Source: Vibrio sp. 10N.286.49.B3 (GTDB lineage: Bacteria > Pseudomonadota > Gammaproteobacteria > Enterobacterales > Vibrionaceae). Taken from it: DNA of 64,000 bases. Both the position numbers and the translations under genes were made by a program. Location of the stretch: contig NZ_MCUV01000024.1 of assembly GCF_002873395.1 (NCBI RefSeq), positions 62,001 to 126,000 on the forward strand, given 5' to 3'. The notes beneath the pieces are model-generated. The model saw only the letters and a list, made by a program, of their open reading frames with translations. It had not been told where the DNA came from and searched no databases. Shown one piece after another: positions 1 through 9,700 of this stretch; the first letter of the stretch is position 1, and each line of letters begins with the position of its first letter.

Positions 1-1736
1 CAATTGCACCTTTCTCTCTAGCAAGCTTTAATAATGGCGATTATTTTGAAGCGCAACACTCGCTAATTGATGCGGGTAACATTACAAAAGTACTTTATCC
101 TAATGATAACCATGAGAAAGGAAAGACACTGCGTTTAATGCAACAGTACTTCCACTCTGCTGCATCAATTCGTGATATTTTGCGCCGCCATGAGGCTGCT
201 GGTCATACTTTAGCATCATTGCCAAAGTACGAAACTGTACAATTAAATGATACTCACCCAACGATTGCGATTCCTGAACTTATGCGCATCTTACTTGATG
301 AAAAAGGCTTAGGTTGGGATGAAGCATGGGCGATTAGTTCACAGACATTTGCTTACACAAACCACACATTACTTCCAGAAGCTCTAGAAGTATGGAGTGA
401 GTCTTTGATTCAGCGTCTACTTCCTCGTCATATGGAAATAATTTACCAAATCAACCACTTATTCTTGAAAGAAGTGCGAGCTAAGTGGCCTGGTGATGTG
501 GCTAAACAACAAAAGCTATCAATCATTCAAGAAGGTTTCCATCGTATGGTACGTATGGCTAACCTTGGCGTTGTTGGTTCATATGCAGTGAATGGCGTTG
601 CAGCTCTTCACTCAGCACTTGTGAAGCGTGACCTTTTCCCTGAATTTAATGAGCTATACCCAACTCGTTTACAAAACGTAACGAACGGTATTACTCCGCG
701 TCGCTGGTTAAAGTTCTGTAACCCATCACTATCTCGTTTGATTACAGATAAAGTCGGTACAGAGTGGCCTGCTAAATTGGATCAATTGGCTGGTATAGCT
801 AAGTTTGCTGATGACGCAAAATTCCAAAAGCAATTCATGGCTGTGAAAAAAGAAAACAAGCAGCGCCTAGCTAACTGGGTTTCTGACAACATGGGTATCG
901 AGCTAGATACTAATGCCATTTTTGATGTGCAAATTAAACGTTTGCACGAGTACAAGCGTCAGCATCTTAATATGCTGCACATTTTGTCGCTTTACCATCG
1001 CTTACTAAATGATCCTGATTTTGATATGGCGCCACGTGTTGTGATCTTTGCAGCGAAAGCCGCTCCAGGTTACCACCTAGCAAAAGAGATCATTTACGCA
1101 ATTAACAAAATTGCAGATAAAGTAAATAACGATCCTCGTATTGGCAATAAGCTAAAAGTGGTCTTTATTCCTGATTACCGTGTAAGTATTGCTGAAATCA
1201 TTATTCCAGCGGCTGACGTTTCTGAGCAAATCTCTACAGCAGGTAAAGAAGCATCAGGTACTGGTAACATGAAGATGGCACTAAACGGTGCATTAACTAT
1301 CGGTACGATGGATGGTGCTAACGTTGAAATTCGTGAAGAAGTGGGCGAAGACAACATTTATATCTTTGGCTTAGAAGTCGATGGCGTAGAAGCACTTAAA
1401 GCATCGGGTTACAACCCATTTGATTACTACAATGCAGATCACCTACTTAAATCATCAATGGATTTATTGCTAGGTGAAGAGTTCACTCCAGGTGAACCAG
1501 GCAAGCTTCGTGCAACATTTGATAGCCTACTTGATGGCGGTGATCCATACCTGTGTCTAGCGGATTTTGCTTCATATGTTAAAGCACATGAAGATATGGA
1601 TGCACAGTATCGCGACCAAGCTGGTTGGGCTAAAAAAGCAATCTTAAATACAGCACTTGTAGGTAAGTTTAGTTCTGACCGTAGTATCCGTGATTACGTT
1701 AATAACATTTGGAAACTAGAAACTGTTAAACGTTAA
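1..1736 (+). CDS. malP: Maltodextrin/glycogen phosphorylase, 5'-truncated by window edge
   Basis: The reading frame is open from base 3 with no start in the window, and the residues encoded before the first ATG (position 138) already match the family (FNNGDYF, VLYPNDN). The gene therefore continues off the left edge and about two thirds of a roughly 800-residue protein is visible. It phosphorolyses alpha-1,4-glucans to glucose-1-phosphate in the cytoplasm. The pyridoxal-phosphate lysine lies in the segment [18 protein letters not shown], encoded near 1255-1310, and [14 protein letters not shown] is the usual catalytic-cleft motif. malQ follows 112 bases downstream, the classical malPQ order, which favours the name malP over glgP. 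A terminator-like hairpin sits between them. The name is supported by context; the enzyme class is certain. Confidence 0.93.
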   Translation, partial: IAPFSLASFNNGDYFEAQHSLIDAGNITKVLYPNDNHEKGKTLRLMQQYFHSAASIRDILRRHEAAGHTLASLPKYETVQLNDTHPTIAIPELMRILLDEKGLGWDEAWAISSQTFAYTNHTLLPEALEVWSESLIQRLLPRHMEIIYQINHLFLKEVRAKWPGDVAKQQKLSIIQEGFHRMVRMANLGVVGSYAVNGVAALHSALVKRDLFPEFNELYPTRLQNVTNGITPRRWLKFCNPSLSRLITDKVGTEWPAKLDQLAGIAKFADDAKFQKQFMAVKKENKQRLANWVSDNMGIELDTNAIFDVQIKRLHEYKRQHLNMLHILSLYHRLLNDPDFDMAPRVVIFAAKAAPGYHLAKEIIYAINKIADKVNNDPRIGNKLKVVFIPDYRVSIAEIIIPAADVSEQISTAGKEASGTGNMKMALNGALTIGTMDGANVEIREEVGEDNIYIFGLEVDGVEALKASGYNPFDYYNADHLLKSSMDLLLGEEFTPGEPGKLRATFDSLLDGGDPYLCLADFASYVKAHEDMDAQYRDQAGWAKKAILNTALVGKFSSDRSIRDYVNNIWKLETVKR

Positions 1737-1747
1737 TCAAGGCTAAA

Positions 1748-1783
1748 TAGCTAAGGCGGAACATCTGCCTTAGCTAATTTTTT
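1748..1783 (+). terminator. Intrinsic terminator or attenuator between malP and malQ
   Basis: A perfect 10-bp stem (TAGCTAAGGC paired with GCCTTAGCTA) with a 9-base loop is followed by AATTTTTT. It lies 12 bases after the malP stop and about 65 bases before malQ. It may only partly terminate if the two genes are one operon. Confidence 0.75.
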
Positions 1784-1848
1784 AATTGTATTTTTATAAA
1801 TAATAAACCCGATATTAGAAGGTTTACAACGTCCCTTCGGAGAGAGCG

Positions 1849-4029
1849 ATGATAGATCAAACCGTATTAAAAAAAGTCGCCGAGATGGCGAATATAGCCG
1901 ATAGCTACGTAAGTGCGTGGGGCGAAGAAGCATCAGTATCTGATGCCACTATTCAGCATATGCTTTCATCACTTGGTTATGATGTAAGTAGTGAACAAAA
2001 ACTGCTGAAATCAGCAGAAAAAAAACATAAAAAAGATGTATTAGATCCAGTACTTGTTGTTCGAGATGGTGAGCAAATAGAAGTTGCTCTTTATTTAGGC
2101 GTAAGTGCTCGCGAAAGTGAAATTAGCTGGCGCATAGATACAGAACAAGGAGAGGTACTTGAAGGCTATCTTCAATCACAAATCGTAAGAGATGATCGTG
2201 CTGAGGGTGGCCCTTTAGTATTTGCACTGCCAAGTGACTTGGCGTGGGGTTATCATACATTAAGCGTCTCTCGTAAGCGTCGTAAAACACCTTATGTTAT
2301 GTCGTTAATTGTGACTCCAACATCGTGCTTTAAACAGCCTGCTATTCAACAAGATAAAAAGCTATGGGGACCAAGTGTTCAACTTTACACACTACGCACT
2401 CAGCATAACTGGGGGATTGGAGATTTTGGGGATCTAAAACAACTCGTTAGTGATATTGCTTCTCGAGGTGGTGATTTTGTTGGATTGAACCCAATTCATT
2501 CTCTTTTCCCTGCTAATCCAGAAGGTGCAAGTCCATATAGCCCATCTTCTCGCCGTTGGTTAAATATTTTATATATAGATGTCAGCTCTGTACCTGAATT
2601 TTCTCTCAGTGCAGAAGCCCAGCAACTCGTAGGTAGTGCTGACTTCCAACAACGATTGCAAAAAGCGCGCGACTCTCACTGGGTTAATTACACTGAGGTC
2701 TCGCAGCTTAAAATGCAAGTTTTACCGCTTTTATTTGCAGAGTTTCAAACGCGCCACCTAGATAAAGGGACAGAGCGAGCTCAAGCATTCGAAGAGTTTG
2801 TGAAGTTGGGGGGCGAAAGCTTAGTACATCAAGCAGCATTTGATGCATTACATGCTAAATTATTAGCGGAAGATTCTGGGATGTGGGGTTGGCCAGTATT
2901 CCCTGAGAAGTATCGTCGCTTTAATAGTCCTGATGTAAAGAAATTTGTTACTAGTCAAAGTGATCAAGTGCAACTGTATATGTACTTGCAGTGGTTAGCC
3001 GATGGTCAAATCAATGAAGCTCAGGCATTAGCTGAAGAAAAAGGTATGGCAGTTGGCTTATATCGAGATCTTGCGGTAGGCGTTGCCGATTCTGGCTCTG
3101 AAACTTGGGCTGATGACGGTAACCTTGTCATGGATGCGAGCATTGGTGCTCCACCGGATATTTTAGGTCCTCTAGGTCAAAACTGGGGCTTACCACCTCT
3201 AAACCCTGAGGTGCTAAAAAATACAAGCTACGAAGCATTTGTACAATTATTGCGTGCCAATATGAAACATTGTGGTGCATTACGAATTGATCATGTTTTA
3301 GGACTGCTGCGCTTATGGTGGATTCCAAAGGGTGAGAATGCGACAAATGGTGCTTATATTTACTACCCAGTTCAGGATATGCTATCCATTCTTGCTCTTG
3401 AGTCACATCGCTACCAATGCTCTGTGATTGGAGAAGATTTAGGCACAGTGCCTGATGAAATCGTTGATATTTTAGCTGATGCAGGCGTGCATTCATATAA
3501 AGTCTTCTTCTTTGAAACCGCAGAAGATGGTGGTTTTATTTCACCAAAACATTATGCAGACCAATCAATGGCCGCGCTTTGTACTCATGATATGCCAACA
3601 TTACGTGGATTTTGGCATTGCGATGACTTAAAAATGGGTAAAGAAATTGGATTATACCCAGATCAAGCGCAATTAGATGGATTGTTTGATGATCGCTTGA
3701 AATGTAAACAAGGTATCTTAGATTCAATTGCTTGGCATGGTTATTTACCTGAAGGGGTTGGCCGTGACGCAAGTCAGGTGCCAATGGACACTTTTTTAAG
3801 TGAAGCTCTACAGTTGCATGTTGCAGCCGGCGATTCAACCCTGTTAAGTGTACAGCTAGAAGACTGGTTACAAATGGACAACCCGGTGAATATTCCAGGT
3901 ACGATTGATGAGTATCCAAACTGGCGTCGTAAATTATCGATGAATTTGGATGAAGTTTTTGCATTAGAAGGTGTTAATGGGATTGCAACCCGTTTGACAT
4001 CGGTTAGGGCTGAAGCGAGTAAGAAATAG
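1849..4029 (+). CDS. malQ: 4-alpha-glucanotransferase (amylomaltase, GH77)
   Basis: The enzyme transfers maltodextrin segments between chains and releases glucose, converting short maltodextrins into substrates long enough for MalP. The 726-residue length fits the long gamma-proteobacterial MalQ form with an N-terminal extension. Visible GH77 signatures are ALRIDHVLGLLRLWW (catalytic Asp), VIGEDLGTVP (catalytic Glu) and THDMPTLRGFW (transition-state Asp), plus SPYSPSSRRWLN in the substrate channel. The ATG at 1849 is preceded by GGAGAGAG at good spacing. It lies between malP and glgB, each separated by hairpins with U-tracts, so expression may be graded along the cluster. The protein is probably cytoplasmic. 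Confidence 0.95.
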   Translation: MIDQTVLKKVAEMANIADSYVSAWGEEASVSDATIQHMLSSLGYDVSSEQKLLKSAEKKHKKDVLDPVLVVRDGEQIEVALYLGVSARESEISWRIDTEQGEVLEGYLQSQIVRDDRAEGGPLVFALPSDLAWGYHTLSVSRKRRKTPYVMSLIVTPTSCFKQPAIQQDKKLWGPSVQLYTLRTQHNWGIGDFGDLKQLVSDIASRGGDFVGLNPIHSLFPANPEGASPYSPSSRRWLNILYIDVSSVPEFSLSAEAQQLVGSADFQQRLQKARDSHWVNYTEVSQLKMQVLPLLFAEFQTRHLDKGTERAQAFEEFVKLGGESLVHQAAFDALHAKLLAEDSGMWGWPVFPEKYRRFNSPDVKKFVTSQSDQVQLYMYLQWLADGQINEAQALAEEKGMAVGLYRDLAVGVADSGSETWADDGNLVMDASIGAPPDILGPLGQNWGLPPLNPEVLKNTSYEAFVQLLRANMKHCGALRIDHVLGLLRLWWIPKGENATNGAYIYYPVQDMLSILALESHRYQCSVIGEDLGTVPDEIVDILADAGVHSYKVFFFETAEDGGFISPKHYADQSMAALCTHDMPTLRGFWHCDDLKMGKEIGLYPDQAQLDGLFDDRLKCKQGILDSIAWHGYLPEGVGRDASQVPMDTFLSEALQLHVAAGDSTLLSVQLEDWLQMDNPVNIPGTIDEYPNWRRKLSMNLDEVFALEGVNGIATRLTSVRAEASKK

Positions 4030-4127
4030 AGAATACTTTGATTAGTTAAAGAAATTTGACGTCGAAATATAGGGTTAGGTCACTCTATTTAACTGCACCC
4101 TGTTGTACAATTAATTGTCGTTATTAT

Positions 4128-4155
4128 GCCCGCATCTATATCGCGGGCTTTTTTT
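4128..4155 (+). terminator. Intrinsic terminator between malQ and glgB
   Basis: The stem GCCCGC/GCGGGC with a 9-base loop is followed by seven T residues (4149-4155). It overlaps the upstream in-frame ATG of the glgB frame at 4126, which argues that this ATG is not the real start. Confidence 0.85.
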
Positions 4156-4200
4156 GTATATATTTTAATTATAGTTAAATGTCAGTTAGGGAGAAAGGTT

Positions 4201-6384
4201 TTGAAAACATGCTCTATTTCAAAGCAAAAACAGGGATATAATCAGCTTAAGGAAGCTTCATTTAATAATCCATTTGCATTTTTAGGTCCATTTCAGGCTG
4301 AAAAAGACGTTGCATTACGAGTTTGGATGCCAGGGGCTGATAAAGTTGAACTCATTATTGGTGATGAGCCTCGTATTGCATTGGAAAGAAGCGAAGAAAG
4401 TGGGTTTATTTTACCTTCGACTCGAGATTTACAATTTACTCATTATCAATTAGCTGTAGATTGGGCGGGGACTGAACAAATTATTGATGATCCATATCAG
4501 TATCATGATCTCTATATTGGTTTCGAAGAGCTGCATACACCAAAAGAAATGTACCACTACATGGGAGCGCAATTTGTAACGTTAGAGCGTGATGGTGAGT
4601 TAATTTCAGGAACTCGTTTTTTAGTTTATGCACCTCATGCAACAGCGGTTAATCTTATTGGTGATTTTAATGCTTGGGATGGTCGACGCAACCCAATGCA
4701 ACGCTTAGATTATGGGATCTGGGGACTATTCATACCAAACCTCGAAGAAGGTGCTCAATACAAATTTGAGATGAAAGGTCCTAATGGTGAAGGCTTACCA
4801 CATAAAGCTGATCCATGGGGTTTCTATGCTGAGCAGTACCCTTCTTTTTCTTCTGTGACTTATGATCATAATCGTTACGATTGGCAAGATAGCGCGTGGC
4901 AAAATCGTCCTGTGACGGAAAAGCGTAAGGAAGCTTTATCATTTTATGAGCTCCATGCTGGTTCTTGGAAGCGTAACGAAGAAGGTGAATTTTTAAATTA
5001 TCGTGAACTTGCTGCTGAGCTTATCCCATATCTAACGGATTTAGGCTATACCCACGTTGAGTTAATGCCAGTATCAGAATACCCATTCTATGGCTCGTGG
5101 GGCTACCAACCAATTGGTTTATTTGCTCCAACAAGCCGCTTTGGTTCACCTGATGACTTTAAATATTTTGTTGATCAGTGTCACCAAGCCGGTCTTGGTG
5201 TTGTCATTGACTGGGTACCTGCACACTTCCCATCGGATAGTCATGGACTGGCTAACTTTGATGGTACACCGCTATATCATGATCCTGATCCTCGTCGTGG
5301 TTGGCACCAAGATTGGAATTCATTTATTTATGATCTCGGTCGTGAGCATGTACGTCGTTTCCTTGTTTCAAATGCACTGTATTGGATAGAACAATTCCAT
5401 ATTGATGGTATTCGTGTCGATGCCGTCGCGTCTATGTTGTATCTTGATTATTCTCGTAGTCATGATCAATGGATACCAAACATTGATGGTGGTAATGAAA
5501 ATTATGATGCGATTGCAACGCTAAAATGGATGAATGAGGAACTGTATAAGCATTTCCCTAATGTCATGACGATTGCTGAAGAGTCAACAGCGTTCCCTGG
5601 TGTTTCTGCACCAACGTTTATGGGTGGATTAGGCTTTGGCTTTAAGTGGAACATGGGCTGGATGCACGATAGTTTATCGTATATGCAAGAAGATCCAATA
5701 CACCGTAAATATCATCATAATACGATCACTTTCCCATTAATTTATGCGCACAGTGAAAATTATGTCTTATCACTTTCGCATGATGAGGTTGTATATGGTA
5801 AAGGTTCGCTGCATGACAAAATGCCAGGTGATGAATGGCAACAGACTGCCAATCTACGCGCATACTTAGGTTATATGTATGGTCAACCAGGCAAGAAATT
5901 AAACTTTATGGGTACCGAGTTTGGTCAAACGGCTGAATGGGATCATGATGATCAACTGCAATGGTTCTTATTAGAATTTGAGCGCCACCAAGGCTTGCAG
6001 CAATTGACTAAAGATCTAAACCATCTTTACCGTAATGAGACAGCATTGCATGAACTTGATTGCCACCCTGATGGTTTTGAGTGGCGCTTACAAGATGCTG
6101 CTGACGCAAGTATTTTAGCGCATGAGCGTATGAATGAAGCTGGTGATCGTATTTTAGTAGTCACTAACTTTACGCCAGTGCCACATACTGCTTTCCGTGT
6201 TGGTGTACCACATAAAGGTAAATATCAGCTACTTCTTAATACTGATGATGTACAGTATTCAGGTAGTGACTTTGATGTGTTAACTAAGGTGTCTTCTAAA
6301 GCCGTTGCAAGTGAAGGGTTAGATCAATCCATTACTTTAAGCGTGCCGCCATTAGCGACCTTATTCTATAAATTCGCTAAGTAA
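4201..6384 (+). CDS. glgB: 1,4-alpha-glucan branching enzyme (GH13)
   Basis: It introduces alpha-1,6 branches into glycogen. Starting at TTG 4201 gives 727 residues, the usual GlgB length. The TTG is preceded by AGGGAG at 7 bases, whereas the in-frame ATG at 4126 lies inside a terminator stem and would add about 25 residues unlike any GlgB N-terminus. The order is an N-terminal module beginning [10 protein letters not shown], a CBM48 domain ([20 protein letters not shown]), then the GH13 barrel. Catalytic residues are in [10 protein letters not shown] (nucleophile Asp), TIAEEST (acid/base Glu) and LSHDEVVYG (Asp). With malP and malQ it forms a glycogen/maltodextrin cluster. No glgC or glgA is in the window. 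Confidence 0.95.
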   Translation: MKTCSISKQKQGYNQLKEASFNNPFAFLGPFQAEKDVALRVWMPGADKVELIIGDEPRIALERSEESGFILPSTRDLQFTHYQLAVDWAGTEQIIDDPYQYHDLYIGFEELHTPKEMYHYMGAQFVTLERDGELISGTRFLVYAPHATAVNLIGDFNAWDGRRNPMQRLDYGIWGLFIPNLEEGAQYKFEMKGPNGEGLPHKADPWGFYAEQYPSFSSVTYDHNRYDWQDSAWQNRPVTEKRKEALSFYELHAGSWKRNEEGEFLNYRELAAELIPYLTDLGYTHVELMPVSEYPFYGSWGYQPIGLFAPTSRFGSPDDFKYFVDQCHQAGLGVVIDWVPAHFPSDSHGLANFDGTPLYHDPDPRRGWHQDWNSFIYDLGREHVRRFLVSNALYWIEQFHIDGIRVDAVASMLYLDYSRSHDQWIPNIDGGNENYDAIATLKWMNEELYKHFPNVMTIAEESTAFPGVSAPTFMGGLGFGFKWNMGWMHDSLSYMQEDPIHRKYHHNTITFPLIYAHSENYVLSLSHDEVVYGKGSLHDKMPGDEWQQTANLRAYLGYMYGQPGKKLNFMGTEFGQTAEWDHDDQLQWFLLEFERHQGLQQLTKDLNHLYRNETALHELDCHPDGFEWRLQDAADASILAHERMNEAGDRILVVTNFTPVPHTAFRVGVPHKGKYQLLLNTDDVQYSGSDFDVLTKVSSKAVASEGLDQSITLSVPPLATLFYKFAK

Positions 6385-6405
6385 CCTCTAAGCGTTTCAA
6401 TAAAT

Positions 6406-6434
6406 AAAAACCCAGCTCAGTGCTGGGTTTTTTA
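6406..6434. terminator. Bidirectional terminator between convergent glgB and AEC carrier gene
   Basis: The stem CCCAGC/GCTGGG (6411-6416 and 6422-6427) with a 5-base loop is flanked by AAAAA on the left and TTTTTT on the right. It can therefore end transcripts from both strands. Confidence 0.85.
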
Positions 6435-6438
6435 TTTT

Positions 6439-7395
6439 TTACAGTAAGTTAAACGTAGAGAGTATAAAAATGCCCATAGTGCATGTCACTAGAGATAAAA
6501 CGGTCGTTAATGCGATGATATTCGCCGCTAAAACAGCATTACCGCCCATCGCTCTTGCCATAATATAACTTGCAGCAGCGGTAGGTGCAGCACTCATAAA
6601 GAAGACTAACCCTAAATCTAGCTCCGTAAAACCGATACAGTAAGCTCCGAGTGTGATCAACAGTGGGCACAAAACCAGTTTGTAACCTGTTGAGAAAAAG
6701 GTCGAGAATGTCTCTTCTCTAAGTGAACCAATATTGAGGGCGCCACCGGTACATAGTAGCGCGAGTGGTAGAGTCATATTGGCAAAGTATTGACCTGCAT
6801 CAGTAATAACTTTTGGTACTGGTATCGATAGGAAATAGAAAAGCATACCAAGAAAAATAGCAATAATGAGCGGGTTTTTTGTTAAGGTTTTTGTTATAAC
6901 CCCAAGCGCTTTAGAGCTCGATTCTTCTCCCTTTGGTGACAAAGCGATAACGGCTAGAATATTATAGAGTAATGTACAGGCAGCAACATAGATCGCAGCG
7001 AGTGCCACTCCTTCATCGCCATAAACATTGGCAACGTAAGCAAGCGCAATAATCGCTGTATTCGAGCGGAAGCCACCTTGAATAATAACCCCTTTATCCT
7101 CTGGTTTTTTAAAGAAGATATGCGTACTTAGTGTAGTGAAAAGATAAAAGAGAATATTGGCGATTAATCCATAGATAAGCAAAGTTCCACTTGCTGCAAA
7201 GTCATGCTCAGAATTGATGATGCTTAAAAATAACATAGCAGGTAATGTTATTTGAAAAACGATCTTAGAGGCAACATCAATGAAATTCTCATTAATGATC
7301 CCGACGCGCTTTAAAATCACACCGAGCAGCAGCATGATACAAATAGGACCAGTAATTGAGATAGAAAAGAGCAGTTGGTCTAGTAAATGTGCCAT
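6439..7395 (-). CDS. AEC-family (auxin efflux carrier type) membrane transporter
   Basis: A strongly hydrophobic protein of about 318 residues with roughly ten predicted membrane segments and the fold pattern of the AEC/bile-acid superfamily. Family features include the first helix ICIMLLLGVILKR, LPAMLFLSI, GGFRSNTAIIALA and MARAMGGN near the C-terminus. Family members are secondary transporters, often of dicarboxylates such as malate or malonate; the substrate here cannot be told. The ATG at 7395 was preferred to the in-frame TTG at 7413, but neither has a clear ribosome-binding site. The gene stands alone, convergent with glgB and divergent from ppnP. Confidence 0.85.
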   Translation of the reverse strand: MAHLLDQLLFSISITGPICIMLLLGVILKRVGIINENFIDVASKIVFQITLPAMLFLSIINSEHDFAASGTLLIYGLIANILFYLFTTLSTHIFFKKPEDKGVIIQGGFRSNTAIIALAYVANVYGDEGVALAAIYVAACTLLYNILAVIALSPKGEESSSKALGVITKTLTKNPLIIAIFLGMLFYFLSIPVPKVITDAGQYFANMTLPLALLCTGGALNIGSLREETFSTFFSTGYKLVLCPLLITLGAYCIGFTELDLGLVFFMSAAPTAAASYIMARAMGGNAVLAANIIALTTVLSLVTCTMGIFILSTFNLL

Positions 7396-7593
7396 TTGAT
7401 AATGTATGTCCAAGATTGAGTGAGGTTGAATTTTACGTCATATTTATTTGTATGATAAATTTTTTTTGATGATTCTATTGTGATCTTATCGTTAATCCAA
7501 ATGGTATAAAGATTAAATATGTAAATGGATTATTAAGTAAGCTAAGATTGGAGAACAAATTTACCTTAAATAGAAAGCAGGGATGTATCAGCA

Positions 7594-7875
7594 ATGATTA
7601 TAGAAAATACGTATTTTTCTGGTGGTGTTAAGTCGCTTGGTTTTAGCCAAAAAGAAACAGAGAGTAGCGTGGGTGTTATGGATGTGGGTGAATACACTTT
7701 TGGTACCTCTGCACCTGAAAAAATGACGGTAGTGAAGGGGTCATTAACCATTAAACGAGTGGGAGACGATGACTGGGTTACTTTTGTTTGTGGTGAATAT
7801 TTTGAAATAGCAAGTAACTCCTCATTTGATGTAAAAGTCGTGACACCAACGGCTTATTTATGCGAATACTTCTAG
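7594..7875 (+). CDS. ppnP: Pyrimidine/purine nucleoside phosphorylase PpnP
   Basis: A 93-residue single-domain cupin of the YaiE/PpnP family (formerly DUF1255). Members phosphorolyse a broad range of nucleosides to free base and ribose-1-phosphate. The length and the pattern SVGVMDVGEYTFGTSAPE, MTVVKGSLTI and FEIASNSSFDVKV near the C-terminal AYLCEYF fit the family over its whole length. The upstream region contains a 7-bp inverted repeat (TAATCCA/TGGATTA around 7493-7532) of unknown role. A second nucleoside phosphorylase, deoD, lies at 18.5 kb. Confidence 0.9.
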   Translation: MIIENTYFSGGVKSLGFSQKETESSVGVMDVGEYTFGTSAPEKMTVVKGSLTIKRVGDDDWVTFVCGEYFEIASNSSFDVKVVTPTAYLCEYF

Positions 7876-7974
7876 GGTTGTTTTTTGAACTATCTTAACG
7901 GATGAAATTATAACTATACTTATATGAATGACAGAGTTATCTGTTGGTATAGATACATGTATTAAGGGGGCGTT

Positions 7975-8238
7975 GTGAGTAAAAGAAAAAAAAATCGTAA
8001 AGATATGGCATTAGATTTTGATTTTACACCAGAGCAACGGACCCATTTTACCAACATGGCTCATCAAACGGACTTAAAAAGAGCCTGGCAAGCGAATCAA
8101 TTTCAACAATCATCGAGCATGTCGGTACTAAAGCAGTATTCGCGATTAAAGCCACAATACTCAAAGCGTGTTAAGCGGACTCTTTGGCTGCTTATATTCG
8201 TGGCAGTTGTGATGGTCAGTATGTACTTTATAGGCTAG
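7975..8238 (+). CDS. Small basic protein with one C-terminal membrane segment, unknown function
   Basis: 87 residues from a GTG start, with AAGGGGG 5 bases upstream. The N-terminus is very basic (MSKRKKNRKD), the middle is polar and Gln/Ser rich, and the C-terminus is one hydrophobic helix (LWLLIFVAVVMVSMYFIG) preceded by KRVKR. This predicts a tail-anchored inner-membrane protein with its basic part in the cytoplasm. I do not recognise a named family. It lies between ppnP and the convergent RNase H gene. A good ribosome-binding site and a clean domain layout support a real gene. Confidence 0.7.
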   Translation: MSKRKKNRKDMALDFDFTPEQRTHFTNMAHQTDLKRAWQANQFQQSSSMSVLKQYSRLKPQYSKRVKRTLWLLIFVAVVMVSMYFIG

Positions 8239-8268
8239 TAACCCAAATCAGATACTAGCCAGTTTACT

Positions 8269-9033
8269 TTAACCTGATGTCATAGCAAGTATTGTATTTA
8301 CATCCATAGTATCAGCGTAGCGATGAAAACCAGCATCTTGGCTCTTAATGGCATGAATCGACATTCTATCGGCTAATTCATTGCCTTCCACGCCAACGTG
8401 ACCATTAACATGCAAGATAGCAACCTTATCTTTAATCTCGGTATAACGGGCAAACATTTCCTGTATAAGAGCTAAGTTCTTAATCTCACCGCCTGATTTT
8501 TTCCAGCCATTCTTTTTCCAATTCGCTGCCCATTGGGTAATACACTGAATGGAGTATTTAGAATCACAACAAATGCTGACGGATTTTGAGCTTAATATGG
8601 CACTTTTAGCCATAATTAACGCTTGGTTTAAGGCATTCAACTCGGCCGTGTTATTCGTGCCCTGAGGGTGATATAAGCCATACCATAACTCGGCGAGCTG
8701 GTTATGGTGGTAAACGGCAATTCCTGAACCCGAACGACCAGGGTTTGGGTCACATCCTCCATCGGTAAAGATAGTAACATCGCTTTGCAAAGCAATAATT
8801 TCTTTAGCGGTATAGGTCTTTACGCTATTTTTACTTGCTGCTGTTTTCTTAGTCGGTGTTGCTGATGAGCCTGAATTCGACTTTCCTTCAAACGCTAATT
8901 GCGCTTCTTCTTTTGTTTTAAATGACTTATAGCGAGCACCATTGAACCCATCAACGTGGCTTTTACAAGTTGCCCAATCGGTGAAAATACCTGTTTTTCG
9001 ACCCTTCCAAACGACATAATATTTCTTTGCCAT
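8269..9033 (-). CDS. Ribonuclease HI with N-terminal RNA/DNA-hybrid-binding domain
   Basis: This 254-residue protein has two domains. The first 45 or so residues (KKYYVVWKGRKTGIFTDWATCKSHVDGF) form the viroplasmin-like hybrid-binding domain typical of eukaryotic RNase H1 and a subset of bacterial enzymes. Residues from about 85 form the RNase H fold. Catalytic acidic residues are visible in IFTDGGCDPNPG (Asp), NNTAELNAL (Glu), CCDSKYS (Asp) and GNELADRMS (Asp), with the His in VNGHVG. It should cleave the RNA strand of RNA/DNA hybrids. The linker is rich in Ser/Thr/Lys. It is probably an extra enzyme besides the housekeeping RnhA, which is not in this window. Confidence 0.92.
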   Translation of the reverse strand: MAKKYYVVWKGRKTGIFTDWATCKSHVDGFNGARYKSFKTKEEAQLAFEGKSNSGSSATPTKKTAASKNSVKTYTAKEIIALQSDVTIFTDGGCDPNPGRSGSGIAVYHHNQLAELWYGLYHPQGTNNTAELNALNQALIMAKSAILSSKSVSICCDSKYSIQCITQWAANWKKNGWKKSGGEIKNLALIQEMFARYTEIKDKVAILHVNGHVGVEGNELADRMSIHAIKSQDAGFHRYADTMDVNTILAMTSG

Positions 9034-9211
9034 TACATTACGTACTCATCACTATTGATTATACGTAGACTATAGCCTGTCCTTAATCATGCTTGAAGAA
9101 AAAAGTGAAGCAAAACCTAGCATCGCATTTAATCTAATATATCAGCTTGGTTTATGGCTTGGCTTCTGTGATAATCACCTTTACTGTAGATGATAAAAAT
9201 AAGATATTCCT

Positions 9212-9454
9212 ATGAAATTATTAGTTCGTAACCTACCACGCACCACAACTCAAGATGAGTTAAAAGCCCTGTTTGAGCAATACGGTGCTGTCGTTTCTTG
9301 TAACCTAGTAATGGATGAAGAAACGGGGCGTTCAAAAGGATTTGGTTTTGTAGAAATGCCAGAAATGGATGATGCAGTAAAAGCGATTCAAGAGTTAGAT
9401 CGCAGCAAAATCGAGAAAGAAAAGATTCGCGTAAAAGAAGTGACATATAACTAA
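9212..9454 (+). CDS. Small RRM-type RNA-binding protein
   Basis: 80 residues form one RNA recognition motif. RNP2 is KLLVRNL at the N-terminus and RNP1 is KGFGFVEM near residues 44-51, with the aromatic residues that stack on RNA. Bacterial single-RRM proteins of this size occur in cyanobacteria, Vibrionaceae and others, and some respond to cold, but no specific role can be read here. The gene is monocistronic, ending at a strong hairpin terminator. Confidence 0.9.
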   Translation: MKLLVRNLPRTTTQDELKALFEQYGAVVSCNLVMDEETGRSKGFGFVEMPEMDDAVKAIQELDRSKIEKEKIRVKEVTYN

Positions 9455-9481
9455 TAACAATTGCAGTTATATTGTATTGAT

Positions 9482-9516
9482 AAGCCAGAAATGACTCACT
9501 CATTTCTGGCTTTTTT
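9482..9516 (+). terminator. Strong intrinsic terminator after the RRM gene
   Basis: A perfect 13-bp stem (AAGCCAGAAATGA with TCATTTCTGGCTT) has the 5-base loop CTCAC and ends in six T residues. Confidence 0.92.
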
Positions 9517-9700
9517 AATGGCTATCAATTACGGCTAGAGCAAGGAAGTTTTAAGCGTTGAATCGAACCTATTTTGACCTGATTACCAACCAAAATGGTA
9601 TAATTATTGAGCGCTTAAATAACCCTGTAAGTTAAGTCACTAAAAAACGCGATTTTTACGACTACACTAAAGTTAACTAAATGGAATTTAAAGGACTTTT

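Noticed and set aside
3128..3964. Two long minus-strand open frames (122 and 142 codons) inside malQ
   Set aside because: They lie wholly antisense to a well-conserved gene, have no recognisable motifs and no ribosome-binding context.
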